From contig NZ_KB894218.1 in assembly GCF_000374405.1 (NCBI RefSeq), forward strand, positions 63,683 to 127,682: a stretch of DNA of 64,000 nucleotides. Direction: 5' to 3'. The position numbers were made by a program, and so were the translations under genes. The notes under the pieces are model-generated. The model was given only the letters and a program-made list of their open reading frames with translations. It was not told the DNA's origin and did no database searches. The DNA is from Riemerella columbina DSM 16469 (GTDB lineage: Bacteria > Bacteroidota > Bacteroidia > Flavobacteriales > Weeksellaceae). Positions 51,827-61,071 of the stretch are shown here, piece by piece (position 1 is the stretch's first letter; each line of letters starts with the position of its first letter).

Positions 51827-53269
51827 GTGCAAGAAAAATATATAGACGAAACTAAGCAGGGCGAAGCGTATGCTATTGCCGAAAGACCCGGAAATGATAA
51901 AAAACTTTTTCTAGAAAGTTACGGCTGTCAGATGAATTTTTCTGATAGCGAAATCGTAGCGTCCATTCTTAATGAACAAGGTTACAACACTACGCTAAAT
52001 GTAGAGGAGGCAGATTTAATTTTGCTCAACACTTGTTCTATTAGAGAAAAGGCAGAGCAAACGGTGCGTATGCGTTTGTCTCAGTTTAAAAATCTTAAAA
52101 ATGAAAAGCCAAACCTTACCGTAGGGGTATTGGGTTGTATGGCAGAGCGTCTAAAGACTAAATTTTTAGAGGAAGAACATTTGGTAGATTTAGTGGTGGG
52201 TCCGGATGCCTATCGAGATTTACCTAATTTGCTTAAAGAAACCGAAGGCGGTAAAGATGCGATTAATGTGATTCTTTCTAAGGAAGAAACCTATGCCGAT
52301 ATTAGTCCCGTGCGATTGGGCGGTAATGGCGTCACAGCGTTTGTTACCATTACCAGAGGTTGCGATAATATGTGTACTTTCTGTGTTGTGCCTTTTACTA
52401 GAGGGCGTGAGCGTAGCCGAGATCCACATTCGATTATAGAAGAGTGCAAGGAACTTTGGAATAATGGCTATAAAGAAATTACACTTTTGGGGCAGAATGT
52501 AGATTCGTATCTTTGGTATGGCGGTGGTCCCAAGAAGGATTTCCATAAAGCGACAGAAATGCAAAAAGCCACTGCGGTTCACTTTGCTCAGTTATTGGGA
52601 ATGGTAGCGCGTGAATTGCCAAAAATGAGAATTCGCTTTGCGACTTCAAACCCTCAAGATATGAGTTTAGATGTCTTTAGAATGATGGCGAAATACCCTA
52701 ATATTTGCAAATATGTACACTTGCCAGTTCAGAGTGGAAGTAATGCGATGCTAAAAGCGATGAACCGACAGCACACGCGTGAAGAGTATTTGGAGTTGAT
52801 ACGAGAAGCCAAAAAGATAGTGCCAGAAATTGCGTTTTCTCAAGATATGATAGCAGGTTTCTGTGGGGAAACGGAGCAAGACCATCAAGATACTTTATCG
52901 CTGATGAAAGAAGTGGAGTACGACTATGGCTATATGTTTGCCTATTCCGAAAGACCTGGAACGCCAGCTCACAAAAAAATGGCAGATGATGTGCCCGCAG
53001 AGGTTAAAAAACGCCGTTTGCAAGAAATTATAGATTTACAAGGAGAGTTATCTCGTAAGCGTATGAAGTCTTATGTTGGTAACACTTACGAAGTCCTCAT
53101 AGAGGGCGAATCCAAGAAAAATAAAAACCAATGGAAAGGGAGAAATTCACAAAATGCCGTTTGTGTTTTTGATAAAAAAGAAGGGCAAAAAGTGGGTGAT
53201 TTTGTGAATGTTTTTGTAGAAGATTGTACGCAAGGGACGCTTTTGGGTAGGACGGTAAGTCAGCAGTAA
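51827..53269 (+). CDS. miaB: tRNA-2-methylthio-N6-dimethylallyladenosine synthase
   Basis: This 480-residue radical-SAM methylthiotransferase modifies A37 in tRNAs reading UNN codons. The UPF0004 domain has Cys residues in ESYGCQMN, NTCSIRE and GCMAER for the auxiliary cluster. The radical-SAM motif is RGCDNMCTFCVVP, and a C-terminal TRAM domain follows. I favour GTG at 51827, giving VQEKYIDETKQ, as in relatives. A further GTG at 51788 would add 13 residues that look unlike the family. Confidence 0.94.
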   Translation: MQEKYIDETKQGEAYAIAERPGNDKKLFLESYGCQMNFSDSEIVASILNEQGYNTTLNVEEADLILLNTCSIREKAEQTVRMRLSQFKNLKNEKPNLTVGVLGCMAERLKTKFLEEEHLVDLVVGPDAYRDLPNLLKETEGGKDAINVILSKEETYADISPVRLGGNGVTAFVTITRGCDNMCTFCVVPFTRGRERSRDPHSIIEECKELWNNGYKEITLLGQNVDSYLWYGGGPKKDFHKATEMQKATAVHFAQLLGMVARELPKMRIRFATSNPQDMSLDVFRMMAKYPNICKYVHLPVQSGSNAMLKAMNRQHTREEYLELIREAKKIVPEIAFSQDMIAGFCGETEQDHQDTLSLMKEVEYDYGYMFAYSERPGTPAHKKMADDVPAEVKKRRLQEIIDLQGELSRKRMKSYVGNTYEVLIEGESKKNKNQWKGRNSQNAVCVFDKKEGQKVGDFVNVFVEDCTQGTLLGRTVSQQ

Positions 53270-53289
53270 TAATATAGAATTTTTTAATA

Positions 53290-54096
53290 ATGGCGAAAAT
53301 AAAAGTAGTGCATCAAGAAGTAAATATAATTTCTTTTCAACAAGAGGATTATATTTCACTAACCGATATGGCTAACGCAAAGGAAAGTGAAAGCCGTGCT
53401 GCTGATATTATTAAAAATTGGTTACGAACGAGATTTACACTTGAATACCTTAGTGTTTGGGAACAAATTCACAATCCTGATTTTAAAGTGGTCGAATCTG
53501 ACTACTTTAAAATGCAAGCAGGTCTCCCGAGTTTTACTGTAAGCGTTTCTGAGTGGATTGAAAAAACAAATGCCATAGGAATTATTGTTAAAAAAGGAAG
53601 GTATGGAGGTACTTATGCACATAAGGATATAGCTTTTGAATTTGGTTCTGCTATCAGTGTATCATTTAAAATTTACTTGATTAATGAATATCAAAGGCTA
53701 AAGAAAAAGGAAACCGATCAATTAGGTTGGAGTGCAAAGAGAGAATTAACAAAAATAAATTATCAAATTCATACAAATTCTATAAAGGAAAACCTTATTC
53801 CAAAAACTTTAACAACAAAGCAGATTTCAAATATCTATGCTAAAGAGGCTGATATTTTAAATATGGCTTTATTTGGAATGACAGCAAAAGAATGGAGAAA
53901 TTTAAACTCTAATTTAAAAGGTAATATTAGAGATTATGCGTCTGTAAATCAATTAATATGTTTAAGTAACTTAGAAAATTTGAATGCATTGTTCATCAAA
54001 GAAGGTTTATCACAAACTGAAAGGTTAATCAAATTAAATCATATCGCAATTGAACAGATGAAAATACTTAGCAATATTGGGAATAGATTAAAATAA
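53290..54096 (+). CDS. KilA-N domain protein
   Basis: This 268-residue protein has an N-terminal KilA-N DNA-binding domain (residues about 15-115: DYISLTDMANAKESE, KNWLRTRFTLEYLSVWE, TNAIGIIVKKGRYGGTYAHKDIAFEFGSAIS). The C-terminal half is helical and unassigned. KilA-N proteins come from phages and large DNA viruses and are scattered in bacterial chromosomes. It stands between miaB and the sigma-54 activator gene with 1-2 dozen bases on each side. No integrase or other phage gene is nearby. Confidence 0.85.
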   Translation: MAKIKVVHQEVNIISFQQEDYISLTDMANAKESESRAADIIKNWLRTRFTLEYLSVWEQIHNPDFKVVESDYFKMQAGLPSFTVSVSEWIEKTNAIGIIVKKGRYGGTYAHKDIAFEFGSAISVSFKIYLINEYQRLKKKETDQLGWSAKRELTKINYQIHTNSIKENLIPKTLTTKQISNIYAKEADILNMALFGMTAKEWRNLNSNLKGNIRDYASVNQLICLSNLENLNALFIKEGLSQTERLIKLNHIAIEQMKILSNIGNRLK

Positions 54097-54097
54097 T

Positions 54098-55369
54098 ATG
54101 ACAGAATTACAAAATATAAAAAATCGTTTCGGGATTATCGGGAATTATCCAGCCCTTAACCGTGCTATTGAAAAGGCAATTCAGGTGGCACCTACGGATA
54201 TTTCTGTACTGGTCATTGGCGAAAGTGGGGTTGGGAAAGAGCATATTCCAAAAATTATCCATGCTGAATCTAGAAGAAAACATCAGCCTTATATTGTGGT
54301 TAATTGTGGAGCGATTCCAGAAGGCACCATAGATTCTGAATTGTTCGGGCACGAAAAAGGTGCGTTTACAGGAGCTACCTCTACGCGAAAAGGCTATTTT
54401 GAAGTAGCAGATGGCGGAACTATATTTTTAGATGAGGTAGGGGAGTTACCATTACAAACCCAAGTCCGACTATTAAGGGTATTGGAAAGTGGGGAATTTA
54501 TGAAAGTGGGGTCTTCTCAAATCCAAAAAACTAATGTAAGAATTGTAGCGGCAACCAATGTCAATATGCTAAATGCCATCCAAGACGGTCGATTTAGAGA
54601 AGATTTGTATTATCGTTTGAATACGGTACAAATTGATATGCCCCCATTGCGAGAGCGAAAAGGCGACATCCATCTATTATTTAGAAAATTTGCTATTGAT
54701 TTTGCAGAAAAATACCGAATGCCAGAAATCCATCTAACAGAAGATGGCGTAAAATATTTAGAGAGCTATTCTTTCCCAGGGAATGTGCGTCAATTGAGAA
54801 ATTTAGTGGAGCAACTAACGGTAGTGGAACAGAAGCGAGAAATCAATGCCACCAGACTGGCGGAGTACATTCCTATACAGCCGAATTTGCCTGCGGTAGT
54901 GGCTCACAAAGGTGGTGGTGTAAGCAATACCGAATTTAATACCGAGCGAGAAATCATGTACAAAATACTTTTTGACATGAGAAACGATATAAATGATTTA
55001 AAATCCTTAACTTCGGAACTGATAAAAAATAGGGGTAATCATGATTTTAGCAATCAAGAAAAAAACTTAATTAATAGAATCTATACTGAAAGTGTTCCGA
55101 GTAATCCCAACTCGCTATTATATTTTGAAAATCCTAGCCATCCTGTGGAGCCCAGCCATGTAGAACCGGTAAATGAGGAGGTAGAAGCAGAAGATATAGA
55201 AGCAGAAGAAGCTGAACCAGAATCGCTATCTCTGCAAGATAATGAAAAGGATTTAATCATTAAAGCGTTGGATAAATATAAAGGCAGACGGAATAAAGCG
55301 GCAGACGCTTTAGGGATTTCACAGAGAACTTTATATAGAAAAATAAAACAATATAATCTAGAAGATTGA
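54098..55369 (+). CDS. sigma-54-dependent transcriptional activator without receiver domain
   Basis: The 423-residue protein begins directly with the AAA+ domain. It has Walker A GESGVGKE, the sigma-54 contact loop GAFTGA, Walker B GTIFLDEVGEL and an Arg-finger region GRFREDLYYRLN. A variable acidic linker (about residues 345-380) and a C-terminal Fis-type HTH (RRNKAADALGISQRTLYRKIKQ) follow. With no receiver, PAS or GAF domain, control is probably by expression or a partner. It starts 1 nt after the KilA-N gene's stop and precedes membrane and lipoprotein genes including an lptE-like gene. Confidence 0.93.
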   Translation: MTELQNIKNRFGIIGNYPALNRAIEKAIQVAPTDISVLVIGESGVGKEHIPKIIHAESRRKHQPYIVVNCGAIPEGTIDSELFGHEKGAFTGATSTRKGYFEVADGGTIFLDEVGELPLQTQVRLLRVLESGEFMKVGSSQIQKTNVRIVAATNVNMLNAIQDGRFREDLYYRLNTVQIDMPPLRERKGDIHLLFRKFAIDFAEKYRMPEIHLTEDGVKYLESYSFPGNVRQLRNLVEQLTVVEQKREINATRLAEYIPIQPNLPAVVAHKGGGVSNTEFNTEREIMYKILFDMRNDINDLKSLTSELIKNRGNHDFSNQEKNLINRIYTESVPSNPNSLLYFENPSHPVEPSHVEPVNEEVEAEDIEAEEAEPESLSLQDNEKDLIIKALDKYKGRRNKAADALGISQRTLYRKIKQYNLED

Positions 55370-55404
55370 CTTTAGATATTTTTTAACTTAAAACAATTTT
55401 AATT

Positions 55405-56064
55405 ATGAAAACCTATCGATTAACACCAAAACCAGTAGAGTTCAACCTTTCAGAATACATTAGCAAAGGTTATGAATTATTTAAGGCTAATATGGGAACA
55501 TTTATCCTGTCTTTTTTAGCTGTTATGGTATTTTCTATTATTCCAATTTTTGCTTATTTAGCAATAGGTAATTTTTTAAAAATTTGCCGCAAGCTAAATC
55601 GTGGAGAGCAAGCCAGCGCAGGAGATGTTTTTGATTTTACCGACTTTAAAAAATTCTTCAAATTGCTTTTAATTGTATTTTTAGGAGTATTAGTTTTAGA
55701 AATACCATATTTCGCTTTGGTAGGAGGTATGCGTGAAAATGATAGTACTATTTTGCCGATGTTTGCAATGCTGTATTTGATTTTTATTACAGTTCCTATA
55801 ATTTACTTTACTATAAAAATGTATTATATGATTCCATTAATGGCGTTAGAAGGAGTTGATTCCATTAAAGAGGCTTGGAATATGTCTAAAGTCATGACTA
55901 AGGGAAATATGTTGGTAATCATAGGTTTTTCAATAGTTGTTGGTATAATAGGACAACTTGGATTTATAGCGTGTTTAGTAGGTATTCTCTTTACATTGCC
56001 ATTGGCGTATGTTATCCAATATGTTGCTTATGAACATGGTTTAGACCAAATCCAAACAAAATAA
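55405..56064 (+). CDS. integral membrane protein of unknown function (219 aa)
   Basis: The protein has about five to six hydrophobic segments (near residues 30-55, 85-110, 120-145, 170-190 and 190-210). A middle motif, SIKEAWNMSKVMTKGNM, resembles the repeat seen in glycerophosphodiester-phosphodiesterase-type and DUF975-like membrane domains. I cannot assign a firm family. It lies 36 nt after the sigma-54 activator gene and before the LptE-like lipoprotein gene, likely in the same transcript. Confidence 0.75.
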   Translation: MKTYRLTPKPVEFNLSEYISKGYELFKANMGTFILSFLAVMVFSIIPIFAYLAIGNFLKICRKLNRGEQASAGDVFDFTDFKKFFKLLLIVFLGVLVLEIPYFALVGGMRENDSTILPMFAMLYLIFITVPIIYFTIKMYYMIPLMALEGVDSIKEAWNMSKVMTKGNMLVIIGFSIVVGIIGQLGFIACLVGILFTLPLAYVIQYVAYEHGLDQIQTK

Positions 56065-56098
56065 TACACCAGAGATAGAAAGTCTTTAATCACTAAGT

Positions 56099-56623
56099 AT
56101 GAAAACAGTATTGGGGTATATTTTTTCGTTGGTCGCATTGTGTACACTAGGCGGATGTTATAGTTTTACGGGAAATTCTTTGACACCAGAAATGAAAACT
56201 ATTCAAATCAAAAATTTTCCTAATAATGCCGCATTGGTCAATCCAGATTTAAGTCAGCAATTTACCATAGAACTGCAAAATAGATTTTTGCAGCGTACCA
56301 CGCTTAAGGGCTCTAACCAAAATCCAGATTTATTAATAGAGGGCGAAATTGTAGATTACCGCTTAAATGAACCCACCACAATTTCTAGTGGGGTAGAGGC
56401 TCAGGATGGCGTAATACAAGCGGCTCAAAATAAATTGGTTATCAGTGTTAAAGTCCACTACGAAAATGCGATAGACCCCAAACTAAGTTTTGACCGTACT
56501 TATACTGACGAGGCAACTTACAGCAGCGATTTGGATATTACACAAATAGAAGCCTCGCAAGTGAAATTGGTTAATGAAAGAATCATCAATAAAATTTTTA
56601 ACGATATTGTCGCTAATTGGTAG
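56099..56623 (+). CDS. lptE: LptE-like outer-membrane lipoprotein (LPS assembly)
   Basis: This 174-residue protein has a lipoprotein signal with the acceptor Cys at residue 21 (LGGCYSF). The mature domain pattern IQIKNFPNNAALVNPDLSQ, then a LLIEGEIVDY strand and a C-terminal helix, matches Bacteroidota LptE. LptE plugs the LptD barrel and helps deliver LPS to the outer leaflet. It lies 4 nt before the acidic-protein gene. LptD is not in the window. Confidence 0.85.
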   Translation: MKTVLGYIFSLVALCTLGGCYSFTGNSLTPEMKTIQIKNFPNNAALVNPDLSQQFTIELQNRFLQRTTLKGSNQNPDLLIEGEIVDYRLNEPTTISSGVEAQDGVIQAAQNKLVISVKVHYENAIDPKLSFDRTYTDEATYSSDLDITQIEASQVKLVNERIINKIFNDIVANW

Positions 56624-56626
56624 ATT

Positions 56627-58129
56627 ATGAATGCACGAATATTAGAATTGATAAAGCAACCACAGCAAATGCTTCCTGAGGATTTGGAGGTCATCACAAA
56701 AGCTCTAAATAGTCAGCCTTATCTTCAATCTTTAAGGGCTTTAAAACTAATGGGTGTTCATCAATACCAACCAGAATTATACCCAACTATACTTTCCGAA
56801 ACAGCCGCCTATACTACGGACAAAAAGATTCTGTATCAATTAATTTTTGGAACATCCAAGTCTGGAAATCAGATAAAGGCTCAAGAAAGTTTAGAGGAAA
56901 CTATTGAAGTGGAAAAAGAAACTATCGATATAGAGGAAAAGCCAAGCGATAGACTATTAAATGAAACGAAAGATACTGTTGAAGATTCTAATCTGCCAAT
57001 TTTTGAAGCCACAGAGGTTAAAGAAGCACCACAAGATTCTATGGGCATTGTGCTAGAGGAGGAAGAACTGAATGTTAGTAATTTTGATGAGGTGGTAGAG
57101 TCTTATCATGAAGACTTAAATGAACTTTCGACATCTGAAATAGAATCCAATCCTATTGAAAGCCCTTTAGAAAAAGAAACTAAACCCATAGAGGAGGAAC
57201 AGCCAGAAATAGAAGCTTCTTATGAGGATACTATTGTGGTAGAGGATGCTACGGATACTGAAATCGAAGAGAAAGAAGAGGTTTCGGAAGGTTTGAGTTT
57301 CCAACAGATGGAAGCTTTTTTACCTCAGGTTAAATTTAAAATACCGAAAGATGAAGCCTCGGCGACTCAGCAAGAAGTACAGCCTATGGTTACTGAACCT
57401 CAATCGGATTTAAGTTTAGAACCTGAAGTGGAAGTAGTGCAAGAGGAATCTGTTGTAAATGAAGAGGTAGCGTGGCAACCAATGCAACTCGAAGCCAGAA
57501 CGCCAGATGCTTTAATTGGGAAGCCAACGCCTGTGGTAGAGCCGAAGGTTATAGTTAAAAAAGAGGAACCGCCTAAGACAACAGATGCACCAAAGCCTTT
57601 AGTTGAAGAACCAATAGCAGAAGTGAAGTCTACAACGATAGAGCCGAAAGTAGATATCTTACCAGAAACTAAAGTGTCTAAAGAAGAGGTTTCTGAGGTA
57701 GAACCATCGGGTAATGATGGGGAAAGCAATGTGCAAACCTTTATCAACACTTGGCAAAACTGGCTTAAAGTCGATAGAGCTGAGCCGATTGAAAAGGAAA
57801 GCCAAACAACACCCGTAGAGGAAGAAGTACAAGAGGATAATAAATCTCAAATTATTGAGAAGTTTATCGAAACCAGTCCATCCATTAGCAAAGTTGAGAA
57901 ACATAGCCCTATTATAAAAGAAGAAAAAGAATTTTCAGTAAAAGATAAGGGCGATGATATTTCCCACTTGATGACGGAAACATTGGCAAACCTCTATGTG
58001 GAGCAACATTTATTTGCTAAAGGGATAGAAGCCTACGAAATTCTTAAAGGAAAATATCCAGAAAAAGCATCTTATTTTGAAGAGAAGATAGAAGAAGTAA
58101 AAGCCTTAAAGGCAGGGAAGAGCTATTAA
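56627..58129 (+). CDS. acidic, largely disordered protein with TPR-like C-terminal segment (500 aa)
   Basis: Residues 1-80 look like a folded helical head (ILELIKQPQQMLPEDLEVI). About residues 85-430 are Glu/Val/Pro-rich, highly acidic and low-complexity, with a conserved-looking patch FINTWQNWLKVDRA. The last 50 residues form a helical pair (LANLYVEQHLFAKGIEAYEILKGKYPEKA) that reads as one TPR. I do not recognise the function. It follows lptE by 4 nt, and its stop overlaps rnpA by 4 nt. Confidence 0.78.
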   Translation: MNARILELIKQPQQMLPEDLEVITKALNSQPYLQSLRALKLMGVHQYQPELYPTILSETAAYTTDKKILYQLIFGTSKSGNQIKAQESLEETIEVEKETIDIEEKPSDRLLNETKDTVEDSNLPIFEATEVKEAPQDSMGIVLEEEELNVSNFDEVVESYHEDLNELSTSEIESNPIESPLEKETKPIEEEQPEIEASYEDTIVVEDATDTEIEEKEEVSEGLSFQQMEAFLPQVKFKIPKDEASATQQEVQPMVTEPQSDLSLEPEVEVVQEESVVNEEVAWQPMQLEARTPDALIGKPTPVVEPKVIVKKEEPPKTTDAPKPLVEEPIAEVKSTTIEPKVDILPETKVSKEEVSEVEPSGNDGESNVQTFINTWQNWLKVDRAEPIEKESQTTPVEEEVQEDNKSQIIEKFIETSPSISKVEKHSPIIKEEKEFSVKDKGDDISHLMTETLANLYVEQHLFAKGIEAYEILKGKYPEKASYFEEKIEEVKALKAGKSY

Positions 58130-58476
58130 TGTTCGCAGAGTTTTAGGAAATCTTTTTCTACTTCGTTTAAATTTTCCGGTAGCGATTTAGAGACCCAAAA
58201 AAACATAGTATAAGAGCCTGCTTCAAATTTATTGAGGTAGGCTTTTTTATTAAGACGATAGCATTCTCGCAATAGCCTTTTGATGCGGTTTCTATCCGTA
58301 GCGTGTTTAAAATATTTCTTTGATACCGAAACGCCAACTTGAGGAATTTCTGTATCTGCTTTTACGGTAATGGCTCTTAGGTTACCACACGACTGCCACT
58401 TACCTTTTTCAAAAAGTAAACCGATATTTTTTTTAGATTTTAGGCGTTCTTGCTTCGTGTATTTTTGATTGGTCAT
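58126..58476 (-). CDS. rnpA: ribonuclease P protein component
   Basis: This 116-residue basic protein assists the RNase P RNA in 5' maturation of tRNA precursors. The family signature is RNRIKRLLRECYRLNK (RNR motif). The N-terminal part has GLLFEKGKWQS and VSVSKKYFKHATDRN. It is in a tight cluster, with its start overlapping the tcdA stop by 4 nt. It is not next to rpmH or dnaA, which is its usual place in many bacteria. Confidence 0.95.
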   Translation of the reverse strand: MTNQKYTKQERLKSKKNIGLLFEKGKWQSCGNLRAITVKADTEIPQVGVSVSKKYFKHATDRNRIKRLLRECYRLNKKAYLNKFEAGSYTMFFWVSKSLPENLNEVEKDFLKLCEH

Positions 58477-59195
58477 TTTTGTTTAGATAAATAGTTGATG
58501 ACTTCCGCAGCGGCATACAGCCCAAATAAAGCAGGCATAAAGCTTACCGTACCATAGAAAGAGCGTTTGTAGCCTGTGCCGTCGGTTAGTTTTAGGCTAT
58601 CTTCTTGTTGCAGTTCGGTGGAAAATACACACTTTACCCCTTTGTTGATGCGTTCTTTTCGCAATCGTTTTCGCACTTGCTTTGCCAAAAAACAATTAAT
58701 GGTTTTGCTAAGGTCTTTTACCACCACCTGCTTTGGGTCGGTTTTGCCTCCAGCCCCCATGGCACTAATGATTTTAATCTTTTTCCTTTTAGCGGCCTTT
58801 ATCAGTTCAATTTTTGGCGTTACGCTATCTATACAATCCAAAATATAATGGATAGGCTCAGCAGTAATGACTTCTGCCATTCTATCGGGGGTTAGAAACT
58901 CATGGATGGGCTTTAGATTGAGTTGGGGATTAATATCCAATAAGCGTTCGGCAACGACTTCTACTTTAGCCTTTCCGATGGTGGAATGTAGGGCAGGCAA
59001 CTGACGATTGATATTGGTGGTGTCTACCGTATCACCATCTACAATAATCATGGTTCCCACACCAGCACGGGCGAGAAACTCTGCCGCAAAAGAACCCACA
59101 CCACCTAAGCCAACCACCAAAACCGTTGCTTGTTTAAGTCGTTCTATGCCTTTTTCCTTTAATAATAATTCCGTACGCTCTTGCCAATGTTCCAT
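58473..59195 (-). CDS. tcdA: tRNA threonylcarbamoyladenosine dehydratase
   Basis: This 240-residue E1-like enzyme forms the cyclic ct6A from t6A37 of tRNA using ATP. The nucleotide-binding motif is VVGLGGVGSFAAEFLARAG, followed by the VDGDTVDTTNINRQ block and DCIDSVTPKIELI. A catalytic Cys is expected after the middle of the protein. Its end overlaps rnpA, and a TatD gene precedes it by 2 nt, so all three form an operon. Other ThiF-family members were less likely, because the start MEHWQERTELLL and length suit TcdA. Confidence 0.9.
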   Translation of the reverse strand: MEHWQERTELLLKEKGIERLKQATVLVVGLGGVGSFAAEFLARAGVGTMIIVDGDTVDTTNINRQLPALHSTIGKAKVEVVAERLLDINPQLNLKPIHEFLTPDRMAEVITAEPIHYILDCIDSVTPKIELIKAAKRKKIKIISAMGAGGKTDPKQVVVKDLSKTINCFLAKQVRKRLRKERINKGVKCVFSTELQQEDSLKLTDGTGYKRSFYGTVSFMPALFGLYAAAEVINYLSKQK

Positions 59196-59197
59196 AC

Positions 59198-59821
59198 TTA
59201 TTTCATCTTAAAAATCCTGCGACTATTGTCTATAATTTGCTGTGTCAGTAGTTCTAAACTCATTGCTTTAAGAGTTGCCGCTTTTTGATATATAGTTTTA
59301 ATGTCGATATCTGCATCGTCGGTTTCTAGCAATAATCTATCTAAATGCAAATTTTTGAATACCGCTTGCAAAGATACACGATTCAGGAGTGCGTGTCCAA
59401 ATGAAAGATAAAATCCTTTCTCGATGAGCATTTTGGCAATCGTTTCATTTTTATTATACCCATGGAATATAACAGGAATTGAAACTTTTTCACAAAGTTT
59501 AGCAATTTCATAATATCGCCTCACACAATGGATTATCAAAGGTTTGTTTAGTTCTTCTGCTAATTTGATTTGAGCCTTAAATGCTTCTGTTTGTAAAGTT
59601 TCATCTACGGAGATCAACCCATCTAAACCACACTCGCCAATGGCAAGGCATAAAGGATTTTGTGCTAAGGATTGGAGTGCTGCTAAATCCTTTTGGAAAT
59701 TGGGGGTTACTTCCGCTGGGTGTAAACCGACCGAAAAGTAGGAGTTAGGCGTACCTTCTTTTAACTCTAAATTATAAATTCCCCAAAATGATGTCTGATG
59801 ATGGTGGGCATTAAAATACAC
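59198..59821 (-). CDS. TatD-family metal-dependent hydrolase
   Basis: This 207-residue TIM-barrel protein has the first metal motif as HHH (NAHHHQTSFWG). It also has SVGLHPAEV, AIGECGLDG (conserved Glu), LIIHCVRRYYEI, IFHGYN and LETDDADID near the end. It is shorter than the 260 residues usual for TatD. TatD proteins act as nucleases or hydrolases; the exact substrate is open. The start is GTG at 59821, because the frame lacks a suitable ATG. Confidence 0.88.
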   Translation of the reverse strand: MYFNAHHHQTSFWGIYNLELKEGTPNSYFSVGLHPAEVTPNFQKDLAALQSLAQNPLCLAIGECGLDGLISVDETLQTEAFKAQIKLAEELNKPLIIHCVRRYYEIAKLCEKVSIPVIFHGYNKNETIAKMLIEKGFYLSFGHALLNRVSLQAVFKNLHLDRLLLETDDADIDIKTIYQKAATLKAMSLELLTQQIIDNSRRIFKMK

Positions 59822-59823
59822 AG

Positions 59824-60960
59824 TTATTTATATTTCTCTAAAACAAAAGGTTTAATAATTTTTCCACTTTTAGAATCTTTTTTCTTTTCATTCGTCCCAA
59901 TATGATAAGAAAATCCTATCCCGAGGGTTTGTTTCATTTGCAATTTATCAATTTGGTCGTGGTCGTATAAAAGATTGACATTAACATTAGTTGAAATAAA
60001 CTTGTTGAGTTTAAAATTTAGTGCACCATTGTAGTTAAAATCAATCCATTTAAAACGATTTAAATAACTGCTAAATAAACTTAATTGATTGATAAACTGT
60101 ACATTTTTAATGATATTAAAACGATAGAGTAGGCTTCCCATAGCACCAAGCTCTGCTCTTACGCTTTGCCCATCACGCTCCAAACCATATCTACCCGCTT
60201 TTTGAAGTTGTTCGTCTAAAACAATGGTCACTTTAGCATTTAAGGGGCGAAAGACGGCTTGGAAGTTTTCATTGGGATTATATGAAATACCAATACCAGC
60301 ATTAAAATAACCCGGTGCCATAAATCGAGATACTCTATCCTCAATGGTTGGGTCTGGCGTGGCTTTATAATTATAGCCTGGCATAAATTGGGTTAATAGC
60401 TGTACGCCAATAGAGAGGTAATAATTTTTGCCAATATCATAGCCGTAGTTACTAGTAATGTTAAGGTAATCTTCGGTTTTTCTCGTTGATTGTCCTTCCG
60501 AGGAAACCAGTCCATAGCCCATTCTGATGACATTTTCCCAAAAGTGTCTGTCTTTTTTATAGCTGATATTATAATTGACTTTGGTAATTACCCCAATACT
60601 ATTATTGCCCCCTGCATTCCAATTAGAAAAGCTAGATTGGTTAAATACCAATTCATTCTGTCCCCAGAAAAACCATTTTTTAGGGGAGTTCATTTTTAGG
60701 AAATGATAAGGTGTTACGGGTGTGTCCTCTTGATTTACTTCTACGGTCAGGAGGCTAGGTGACAAAATAGTGTCTACGGGATAAGTATTGAGCGCCTTTA
60801 AATTGAGATGGTCTAGACTATCTACTGTAAGGGTATGTTGCTGCCATTGTTGCTGCATAGTGGAATCAATCACTTTTTTAGATTGAATGTTTTGAGCGTT
60901 TATCATGGTGCTTATCAGCAGAGATAGACCAATTAATATATAGTGTTTCATCAGGTTCAT
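59824..60960 (-). CDS. DUF3078 outer-membrane beta-barrel protein
   Basis: This 378-residue protein has a signal peptide (about residues 1-22, ending INAQ). The family block KKWFFWGQNELVFNQSSFSNWNAGGNNS is followed by alternating beta strands ending in GFSYHIG, consistent with an outer-membrane barrel. DUF3078 is a Bacteroidota family without a known function. It lies 2 nt upstream of the TatD gene, so it heads the tatD-tcdA-rnpA operon. Confidence 0.9.
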   Translation of the reverse strand: MNLMKHYILIGLSLLISTMINAQNIQSKKVIDSTMQQQWQQHTLTVDSLDHLNLKALNTYPVDTILSPSLLTVEVNQEDTPVTPYHFLKMNSPKKWFFWGQNELVFNQSSFSNWNAGGNNSIGVITKVNYNISYKKDRHFWENVIRMGYGLVSSEGQSTRKTEDYLNITSNYGYDIGKNYYLSIGVQLLTQFMPGYNYKATPDPTIEDRVSRFMAPGYFNAGIGISYNPNENFQAVFRPLNAKVTIVLDEQLQKAGRYGLERDGQSVRAELGAMGSLLYRFNIIKNVQFINQLSLFSSYLNRFKWIDFNYNGALNFKLNKFISTNVNVNLLYDHDQIDKLQMKQTLGIGFSYHIGTNEKKKDSKSGKIIKPFVLEKYK

Positions 60961-61071
60961 AATTATATAATCAATTGCAAAAATAGGACAGAATTTCTAC
61001 TTTTGAAAATGAATTGCCATAAATTACCTTATCGATGATAATGGCAGAACATTTGTGAGAATAAAAGAGTT

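Noticed and set aside
53290-54096. Prophage or integrative element around the KilA-N gene
   Set aside because: There is no integrase, attachment repeat, tRNA or other phage gene; neighbours on both sides are core genes.
54098-55369. Two-component response regulator
   Set aside because: There is no receiver domain; the AAA+ module begins within the first 20 residues.
57400-57904. Minus-strand open frames inside the acidic protein gene
   Set aside because: They are Ser/Thr-rich by-products of GAA/GAG-rich coding DNA on the other strand; no start context or motif supports them.
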